20,760 nt of DNA from contig CALFLJ010000113.1 in the NCBI GenBank assembly GCA_937880335.1, positions 1 through 20,760 on the forward strand. The letters run 5' to 3'. Under the pieces are notes generated by a model that worked only from the letters and a program-made list of their open reading frames with translations, did not search any database and had not been told where the DNA came from. Source of the DNA: an uncultured Succinatimonas sp. GTDB lineage: Bacteria > Pseudomonadota > Gammaproteobacteria > Enterobacterales > Succinivibrionaceae. Within the stretch, counting starts at the first letter, position 1. Each line of letters begins with the position of its first letter. Positions 15,200 through 20,760 of this stretch are shown in pieces. Made by a program: the position numbers and the translations under genes.

Positions 15200-15727
15200 A
15201 TGATGCAATCTTTTTATAATAGGATAGTTGATCTGAGCAATATACTTTTTAAGATTGAAAAAGTTTTATTGATGATTGCGGTTTTTTTTGTAACATCACT
15301 TAATTTTATAAATGTTTGTTTAAGATATTTATCTTCTTATAGTTTAAACTTTTGTGAAACTTTAAGTGTTGTTTTGTTTATGTTCATTGTTTTGCTAGGG
15401 GCTAATTTAGCAGTGAAGACAGACAATGAAATAAAGATTGAAATATTCAAATTTAATAATCCTAGATATGATGCGATTTTAAAGATAGTAATAGATGGTA
15501 TAACTTTATTTACTATTATTTTATGTCTGAATGGACTTTCTGACAGCATTTTAGCTGTTATGAAAAATAAACAACGCCTAACACCGCTACCTTTATACAC
15601 TTATCACGTTTACATAGTTATGCTAGCTGGTTTTGCACTAGTAATTGTTGACCGTTTTATATTGTTTTTAAAACACATTCTTACCCTATTAGGGAAATCA
15701 ACAGATAAGGGAGTTGCTTTATCATGA
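15200..15727 (+). CDS. dctQ: TRAP transporter small permease, DctQ family (cassette 1)
   Basis: Four-helix small membrane subunit, 175 residues. Hydrophobic segments are near 22-40, 53-72, 95-113 and 130-153. It is a divergent member: the FMFIVLLGANLAVK helix is recognisable, but the usual histidine-containing stretch after it reads NEIKIEIF. The call therefore rests on size, topology and its place between dctP and dctM. Its TGA overlaps the dctM ATG by four bases (ATGA at 15724-15727), the common translational coupling in these pairs. A weak AAGAGA ribosome site precedes the ATG; the second codon is also ATG. Confidence 0.87.
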   Translation: MMQSFYNRIVDLSNILFKIEKVLLMIAVFFVTSLNFINVCLRYLSSYSLNFCETLSVVLFMFIVLLGANLAVKTDNEIKIEIFKFNNPRYDAILKIVIDGITLFTIILCLNGLSDSILAVMKNKQRLTPLPLYTYHVYIVMLAGFALVIVDRFILFLKHILTLLGKSTDKGVALS

Positions 15728-17001
15728 GTCCTGTTGTAATTCTTTTAGTATTATTTGCAGTTACCCTTATTATGGGGGTGCCTTTTGTTTGGTCACTTAC
15801 TTTTTCTTGTTTAGTAACCATGTGTTTGGTAGGCAATTTCCCTATGATGACCTTGATGCAAAAGATGTATAACGGGGGTGCACGTTACACGCTTTTGGCG
15901 ATATTCTTTTTTATGCTTGCAGGAGCTATTATGCAACATGGAGGAATATCTTCAAGATTAGTTGATTTTTCAAAAGCATTATTAGGACATGTAAGCGGTG
16001 GCTTATCAATTGTTGTATTAGCTGTTTGTATGATGTTCGCAGCTCTATCAGGATCATCAATTGCTACAACTGCAGCAATCGGTGGCATGCTTTACCCTGA
16101 GTTAGTTAAGGCTAAATACCCTAAAGGGTATGCAGCAGCTCTTCCTGTAGCTGGAGGTACATTGGGTATTATAATTCCTCCTTCTATTGTATTTGTTGTG
16201 TATGGTGCAATTACAGGAACATCAATTTCCAAGCTTTTATTATCAGGCGTTGTACCAGGGGTAATGGCTGGTCTATTTATGATTTTTTATGCCTGGTTTT
16301 TTGCTCATAAAAATAAAATTTCAAAATCTAATGATTTTTCATGGTCAAATTTAGCTAAAGCTACAAAAAATGCTGTTTGGGCTTTATTAATGCCACTCAT
16401 TATTTTAGGAGGTATTTATACAGGTGTATTTACACCAACTGAGTCAGCTGCTGTTGCAGTGGTATATGGTTTATTTGTAGCAGCCTTTATTCATAAAGAG
16501 TTGAGTCTTTCAAAATTAAAATCTATTGTAATAGATTCTGTTAAAGGTACCGCAAATATTCTCATGATTATTATGGGGGCATCCTTATTTGGTTATGTAT
16601 TAACTATTTATCAGGTTCCAACAATGTTCACAGAGTTGGTTAGTTCCTTTATCACTGGTAAATATTCATTTCTTTTATTCTTAAATATTTTACTTTTAGT
16701 TTTAGGCATGTTCATGGATTCCGGTGCTGTTATTTTAATTTTAGCTCCACTAATTTACAGTATGGCTGTAGGTTACGGAATTGATCCGGTCCACTTAGGT
16801 TGCATTATTGTTTTTAATCTTGCAATTGGGCAAGCAACTCCGCCTTTTGGTAATTGTTTATTTGCGGCAATCCCTGCTACAGGACAAGGCATCATTACCC
16901 TATCAAAGAATGTTTTTCCTTTTGTATTAATTCTTTTAGGAACATTGCTTTTAATTTCTTACGTTCCGTTCTTTGCAATGTGTATTCCAAATCTTATGTA
17001 A
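15724..17001 (+). CDS. dctM: TRAP transporter large permease, DctM family (cassette 1)
   Basis: Large ion-coupled membrane subunit, 425 residues with about a dozen helices. Landmarks in order: AALSGSSIATTAAIGG, IIPPSIVFVVYG, the central FTPTESAAVAV motif, and GQATPPFGNCLFAA near the C-terminus. These match its paralogue at 10828 position by position with many substitutions, so the two transporters are related but long separated. It is coupled to dctQ by an ATGA overlap and followed by the amidohydrolase after 9 bases, with AAGGA at the junction; here, unlike cassette 2, there is no terminator between permease and amidohydrolase. Confidence 0.95.
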   Translation: MSPVVILLVLFAVTLIMGVPFVWSLTFSCLVTMCLVGNFPMMTLMQKMYNGGARYTLLAIFFFMLAGAIMQHGGISSRLVDFSKALLGHVSGGLSIVVLAVCMMFAALSGSSIATTAAIGGMLYPELVKAKYPKGYAAALPVAGGTLGIIIPPSIVFVVYGAITGTSISKLLLSGVVPGVMAGLFMIFYAWFFAHKNKISKSNDFSWSNLAKATKNAVWALLMPLIILGGIYTGVFTPTESAAVAVVYGLFVAAFIHKELSLSKLKSIVIDSVKGTANILMIIMGASLFGYVLTIYQVPTMFTELVSSFITGKYSFLLFLNILLLVLGMFMDSGAVILILAPLIYSMAVGYGIDPVHLGCIIVFNLAIGQATPPFGNCLFAAIPATGQGIITLSKNVFPFVLILLGTLLLISYVPFFAMCIPNLM

Positions 17002-17010
17002 GGATTATTT

Positions 17011-18168
17011 ATGTACGATTTTAAAATAAGTGATGGTTTGGTGTTTGATGCTTTAAAAGGGACATTTAATAAAACAAATGTTTATATAGCAGATGATAAA
17101 ATTGCCCTTGTTGCGGACGAAACCTATAAAGCTAAAAATGTAATTGATGCTAAAGGAAAATTTGTATGTCCAGGTCTTGTTGATGAACACCTTCATTTGG
17201 ATTATAACGGTAGCATAATAGGAGCTAACGGAGATCTAATTTGTATTCCAAATGGCGTTACCACCGCTTGTGATGGAGGGTCGTGCGGTGCGTCAAATTT
17301 CCCTTTGTTTTACAGCTCAAATATTATTCGTTATGAAGCTAAAACATATGCTTACCTTAATGTGTCAACTTTTGGTAACAAAAGCTTATGTTTGCATGAA
17401 GAAGATCATGATCCTAGTGATTTTCGTTTTGATCTTATACAAAAGTGTTTTAAAAAGTTTAATCCCATTATTCGAGGCCTTAAGGTTCGCATGTGTAAAG
17501 CTACACTAGGGAATAATTTGGGAATATCTCCTCTTATAAAAGCTATAGAATTTAGTGAAAAACTTAAACTTGAAGGATATCACTGTCCTGTTGTTGTCCA
17601 TTACGATAACCTCCCTGAAAATGTAAGAGTTTCAGATTTATTTTCTGTACTAAGGAAAGGTGATGTAGTTGCTCATATATTTCAAGATAAAGGGGAAACA
17701 ATTTTTGATGATTATGGCAAAGTAAAACCTGCTGTATTAGATGCTCAAAAAAGAGGGGTAATAATGGATGATTGTCATGGTCGTGTCCATTGGACTATTC
17801 CAAATTTGCAAAAAGCTTTTAATCAAGGTTTTTTCCCCGACGTGATTAGTTCTGATGCAGTTAGGATTAGCGAATACATAAGACCAGGCTTTTCCCTTAT
17901 ATATGCTATAAATATTGCTGTCGCTTGTGGTATGCCAATAGAAAAAGTATTAAAAGCCGTTACAAAAAATCCTGCTGACGTTTTAGGTATTAATGATGCA
18001 GGGGTTATATTAAAAGGAAAAACTGCTGATATAGTTATTTTAGATAATAGGCCTTATGATGGGGAGCTTTTTGATAATTATGGTAATGGAATAAAAGTTA
18101 ATAATATTCTAGCTCCTTTGTTAACTATAAAAGATGGAAGGGTAGCATTTAGACAAATTTATTTTTAA
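17011..18168 (+). CDS. Amidohydrolase-superfamily metallohydrolase, EF_0837/AHA_3915-like (cassette 1)
   Basis: Cytoplasmic metal-dependent hydrolase, 385 residues, co-transcribed with a TRAP transporter and therefore likely to act on what it imports. Barrel ligands can be assigned: His60 and His62 in DEHLH, Lys158 in RGLKVR (the position that is carboxylated in many relatives), His197 in VVHYDN, His222 in VAHIF and Asp282 in SSDAVRIS. The DCHGRVHW stretch (254-261) resembles the GHG loop common in this group. The C-terminal strands include KTADIVILD and DGRVAF. Relatives include dihydroorotase-like and acyl-acid deacetylase enzymes; I cannot choose between N-acyl and ring-opening chemistry. 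AAGGA precedes the ATG and a terminator follows. Confidence 0.87.
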   Translation: MYDFKISDGLVFDALKGTFNKTNVYIADDKIALVADETYKAKNVIDAKGKFVCPGLVDEHLHLDYNGSIIGANGDLICIPNGVTTACDGGSCGASNFPLFYSSNIIRYEAKTYAYLNVSTFGNKSLCLHEEDHDPSDFRFDLIQKCFKKFNPIIRGLKVRMCKATLGNNLGISPLIKAIEFSEKLKLEGYHCPVVVHYDNLPENVRVSDLFSVLRKGDVVAHIFQDKGETIFDDYGKVKPAVLDAQKRGVIMDDCHGRVHWTIPNLQKAFNQGFFPDVISSDAVRISEYIRPGFSLIYAINIAVACGMPIEKVLKAVTKNPADVLGINDAGVILKGKTADIVILDNRPYDGELFDNYGNGIKVNNILAPLLTIKDGRVAFRQIYF

Positions 18169-18212
18169 AGTTGTAAACTTGAGTAGCTTAATATTTTTTA
18201 ATTTTTTTTTTT

Positions 18213-18259
18213 GCCCCTATAACGAGAGTAATTTTCAACTTAAGGGGCTTTTCTTTTTT
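18213..18259 (+). terminator. Terminator at the end of TRAP cassette 1
   Basis: GCCCCT (18213-18218) pairs with AGGGGC (18243-18248) and is followed by TTTTCTTTTTT. The loop is long (24 bases), but an outer pairing of AAGTTG near 18171 with CAACTT near 18240 is also possible. It ends the operon before apbE; the rest of the 185-base gap is T-rich with nothing else evident beyond a TATAAA at 18317-18322 that may serve apbE. Confidence 0.6.
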
Positions 18260-18353
18260 CATCTTAAGATCGATTTTGTATTTTCTGAACGTCTGTTTTT
18301 TGCTTTTTTGCTTTATTATAAAGAAAGGTTAAAACATATAACGTTAGGTAGTC

Positions 18354-19415
18354 ATGATTAAAAAGCATTTGTTTAGTACTCTTTTATTAAGTATTTTTGT
18401 TGCAAGCTCCATTACAGCTTGTTCTCCTGATAATTCTGAAAAAGAAAAAGTTGTAACACGAGTTCAAGGTAAGACTATGGGAACATTCTATGGAGTGATT
18501 GTTCCTGGAGGCTATAGCAAGGGGAGTGAGGCTTTAAAAAATCTTGCCGAAGGTCAATTTAACTATATAAGTAAGATGATCTCATCTTTTGATCCTACAT
18601 CAGAAATAGCTCGTTTTAATGAACATAAATCTACAGATCCTTTCCCAATTTCAGATGAATTGGGGATGATTATTCAAGAGTGTGATCATCAGTCACGTCG
18701 AATTGATGGTGCAATGGATATTACAGTAGGTCCATTAGTTAATTTATGGGGATTTGGTAAGGATAAATCCCGTCAGACTCCTCCTACACAAGAGGAAATA
18801 GATGAGGTTAAAAAGCTTATAGGTTTTGATTCTTATCGCATTAGAAATACGCCAAATGGTACTCTTTTAGTAAAAAATGATCCTAATATGAGGATTGATT
18901 TATCAACCGTTGGTGAGGGGTTAGGGGCAGATGCTGTAGCAGTAAAGCTTATCAAAGAAGGAGTTAAAGACTTTTTTGTTAATGTTGCAGGAGCTAGTCG
19001 CTCTCGTGGTTATAACCCTAATGGTAAATTATGGAAGATAGGTATTGAGGATCCAACAAAACCTGATCATAGTGTTTTTGTAGCCGTATGCCCTTTAGAT
19101 CAAGCAATGTCTACTGCAGGATCTTATAGAAATTTCTTTAAAGACGAGAAAACTGGTAAATTTTACTCACATGTAATTGATCCTAAGACAGGTCGCCCTG
19201 TTGATCATAATACTGTTTCTGTAACTGTAATTGCCCGCAATGCTTTAGTTACAGATGCTTTAGATACGGGACTTTTAGTTTGGGGAGCTGATAAAGCCTT
19301 AGCTTGGGCAGAAAAATATCAAATACCTGTTTATACCATTGAGTATAAAGATGGAAAAGCTGTAGGACGTTATAGCAGAGCTTTTGAGCCATATTTAAAG
19401 TGCGGGCAAAAGTAG
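18354..19415 (+). CDS. apbE: FAD:protein FMN transferase, lipoprotein (ApbE)
   Basis: Periplasmic enzyme that transfers FMN from FAD to a Thr or Ser of target proteins, such as NQR/RNF subunits and FMN-bind domain flavoproteins. The signal peptide ends in a lipobox (ITAC, Cys23), as in E. coli ApbE, and the 353-residue length is normal. Family motifs in order: QGKTMGTFY after the linker, TVGPLVNLWGFG, IDLSTVGEGLGAD, VNVAGASRSRG, STAGSYRNFF, HVIDPKTGRPVDH and TDALDTGLLVWG; the last two carry the metal-binding acidic residues. It stands alone after the TRAP terminator, and no protein with an obvious flavinylation motif is encoded in this window, so its target lies elsewhere. It is followed by its own terminators. 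Confidence 0.96.
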   Translation: MIKKHLFSTLLLSIFVASSITACSPDNSEKEKVVTRVQGKTMGTFYGVIVPGGYSKGSEALKNLAEGQFNYISKMISSFDPTSEIARFNEHKSTDPFPISDELGMIIQECDHQSRRIDGAMDITVGPLVNLWGFGKDKSRQTPPTQEEIDEVKKLIGFDSYRIRNTPNGTLLVKNDPNMRIDLSTVGEGLGADAVAVKLIKEGVKDFFVNVAGASRSRGYNPNGKLWKIGIEDPTKPDHSVFVAVCPLDQAMSTAGSYRNFFKDEKTGKFYSHVIDPKTGRPVDHNTVSVTVIARNALVTDALDTGLLVWGADKALAWAEKYQIPVYTIEYKDGKAVGRYSRAFEPYLKCGQK

Positions 19416-19421
19416 TTTTAG

Positions 19422-19440
19422 AGCAAATTTTGCTTTTTTT
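19422..19440 (+). terminator. Short terminator after apbE
   Basis: AGCAA, loop ATT, TTGCT, then seven T residues, starting 7 bases past the apbE stop. The stem is short but the U-tract is good. Confidence 0.55.
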
Positions 19441-19460
19441 AGTTTAAGCTCATATTTACA

Positions 19461-19509
19461 AAGAAGTCTCCCTCAAAATTTTGATTTTGGAGGAGACTTC
19501 TTGGTTTTT
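19461..19509 (+). terminator. Long hairpin between apbE and mpl
   Basis: Arms of 18 bases (19461-19478 and 19485-19502) pair with only two central mismatches around a TTTTGA loop, and GGTTTTT follows. Probably a second terminator insulating mpl from apbE. Confidence 0.6.
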
Positions 19510-19580
19510 AAATCAACCTATTTATTTTCTCTTTGCTAAAATGAAATCATTATCAAAATTTAAATAAGGTAAATGGATCA

Positions 19581-20760
19581 ATGCATATTCATATTTTAGG
19601 CATTTGCGGAACCTTTATGGGCGGTATAGCTATGCTAGCCCGTCAATCAGGATTTAAAGTAACAGGCTCAGATAGAAACGTTTATCCTCCTATGAGTGAT
19701 GAGCTAAAAGATGCTGGGATTGATATTATTCAAGGCTTCGAGGCAGACCAACTTGATATAAAGCCTGATTTAGTAGTGGTTGGTAATGTTATGAGGAGAG
19801 GCATGGGCGTTATTGAGCGTATGCTTAATGATAAAATACCTTATGTTTCAGGGCCTCAATGGCTTGAAGAGCATTTTATAAAAAATAAAAAAGTTCTAGC
19901 TGTAGCGGGAACTCATGGCAAGACAACAACATCTGCTATGCTGACTTGGATTTTAGAATTTGCTCATAAAGACCCTGGCTTTTTAATTGGGGGAATCCCC
20001 GGAAATTTTGGAATATCTGCACGTAATACAGAAAGTCCTTATTTTGTTATTGAAGCGGACGAGTATGATTGTGCCTTCTTTGATAAAAGATCAAAGTTTG
20101 TTCACTACCATCCAGATTGCCTAATTGCTAATAATCTTGAATATGATCATGCTGATATATTTGACAGTATTTACGATATTCAAAAACAGTTTCACCATTT
20201 AATTCGAACTATACCTGGTAAAGGATTAGTATTAGTTCCAAGTGATGACAAAAATCTTGAGGAAACACTTAAGATGGGAATTTGGACTCCTTTTGAAAAA
20301 ATTGGTGATAAAAATGGATTGCATGCAGAACTGTTAAAATCAGATGGAAGTGAGTTTGCCGTTTTTAATGGAGACGAGCACTTAACTGAAGTTCATTTCG
20401 ACTGTTGCGGTTCTTACAATGTTCACAATGCCCTTATGGCTATGAGAGCAGCTGCTTTTGTGGGAGTAGATTTCAAAACATCAGCAAAAGCTTTAGAAAA
20501 TTTTATATTGCCAAAAAGAAGATTGGAACTTAAAGGTAATGTTAATGGCGTTAGCGTTTATGATGATTTCGCTCATCATCCGACAGCAATAGCTTTAACT
20601 TCGCAGGGGTTAAGAGCAAGGCTTGGACCAAATAAACGAATAGTGGCTGTTTTTGAGCCTCGCTCGAACTCCATGAAGTTAGGAGCAAATCATGAAATGC
20701 TTGCACAGTCTTTTTTTAGTTGTGATGAAACCTTTGTTTATGCTCCTGATAACCTTAAAT
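19581..20760 (+). CDS. mpl: UDP-N-acetylmuramate:L-alanyl-gamma-D-glutamyl-meso-diaminopimelate ligase (Mpl), 3' end cut off by the window
   Basis: Murein-recycling ligase that joins the salvaged tripeptide L-Ala-D-Glu-mDAP to UDP-MurNAc using ATP, in the cytoplasm. The frame is open for 393 codons to the window end; the family is about 450-460 residues, so roughly six-sevenths is present. It starts MHIHILGICGTFMGG (Rossmann UDP-binding domain), has the Mur-ligase P-loop GTHGKTTT at 110-117, EADEYD (158-163) with the metal-binding acid, NNLEYDHAD, the NVHNALMA loop, and DDFAHHPTAI in the third domain. The GICGTFMGG and DEYDCAFFDKRSKF stretches separate Mpl from MurC. AAGG lies about 11 bases before the ATG. 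It implies a Gram-negative host with mDAP peptidoglycan recycling. Confidence 0.96.
   Translation, partial: MHIHILGICGTFMGGIAMLARQSGFKVTGSDRNVYPPMSDELKDAGIDIIQGFEADQLDIKPDLVVVGNVMRRGMGVIERMLNDKIPYVSGPQWLEEHFIKNKKVLAVAGTHGKTTTSAMLTWILEFAHKDPGFLIGGIPGNFGISARNTESPYFVIEADEYDCAFFDKRSKFVHYHPDCLIANNLEYDHADIFDSIYDIQKQFHHLIRTIPGKGLVLVPSDDKNLEETLKMGIWTPFEKIGDKNGLHAELLKSDGSEFAVFNGDEHLTEVHFDCCGSYNVHNALMAMRAAAFVGVDFKTSAKALENFILPKRRLELKGNVNGVSVYDDFAHHPTAIALTSQGLRARLGPNKRIVAVFEPRSNSMKLGANHEMLAQSFFSCDETFVYAPDNLK

Noticed and set aside
18179..18361. Small plus-strand open frame before apbE
   Set aside because: Composed of T-rich terminator sequence giving Phe/Leu runs; no ribosome site.
1..20760. CRISPR array, tRNA, rRNA or prophage genes
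   Set aside because: No regularly spaced repeats, no cloverleaf or rRNA motifs, and no phage-type proteins were found on reading both strands.

Overview
The window is AT-rich DNA carrying 17 protein-coding genes plus probable mobile-element debris at the left edge. An Mpl murein-recycling ligase, a lipoprotein ApbE and CRP-like promoter boxes point to a gammaproteobacterium. The low GC and the richness in carboxylate transporters and fermentative dehydrogenases suggest an anaerobic gut lineage such as Succinivibrionaceae; that placement is inference, since no rRNA or other marker is present.

Region A (157-8616, minus strand) is a seven-gene catabolic operon. In transcription order it encodes an acid-sugar kinase fused to a PdxA2-type dehydrogenase, a dihydrodipicolinate-synthase-superfamily lyase, a D-2-hydroxyacid dehydrogenase, a FucO-like iron alcohol dehydrogenase, and a tripartite tricarboxylate transporter (tctB, tctA, tctC). 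The tctA gene has a one-base frameshift near its 5' end. Kinase plus PdxA2 is the known core for turning four-carbon acid sugars into DHAP; lyase, hydroxyacid dehydrogenase and alcohol dehydrogenase suggest a second branch giving pyruvate plus a reducible aldehyde. The transporter would import the acid.

Region B (8617-9584) holds the control module: a divergent promoter region with inverted repeats and a CRP-like box, then a DeoR-family repressor on the plus strand.

Region C (9631-18168) holds two diverged paralogous cassettes in mirror image around a 0.4-kb promoter region. Each has the order TRAP binding protein, small permease, large permease, amidohydrolase of the EF_0837/AHA_3915 type. 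The left cassette is on the minus strand, the right on the plus strand. The binding protein is a lipoprotein in one and freely periplasmic in the other, and both binding-protein genes are followed by an RNA hairpin that should raise their expression over the permeases.

Region D (18354-20760, plus strand) is apbE followed, after two terminator-like hairpins, by the 5' six-sevenths of mpl, which runs off the window.

Taken together this is an organic-acid acquisition and catabolism island with three secondary carboxylate transporters in 18 kb. Each of the three operons has a GTGA-N6-TCAC-like box placed at a spacing expected for CRP activation. Exact substrates cannot be read from sequence.
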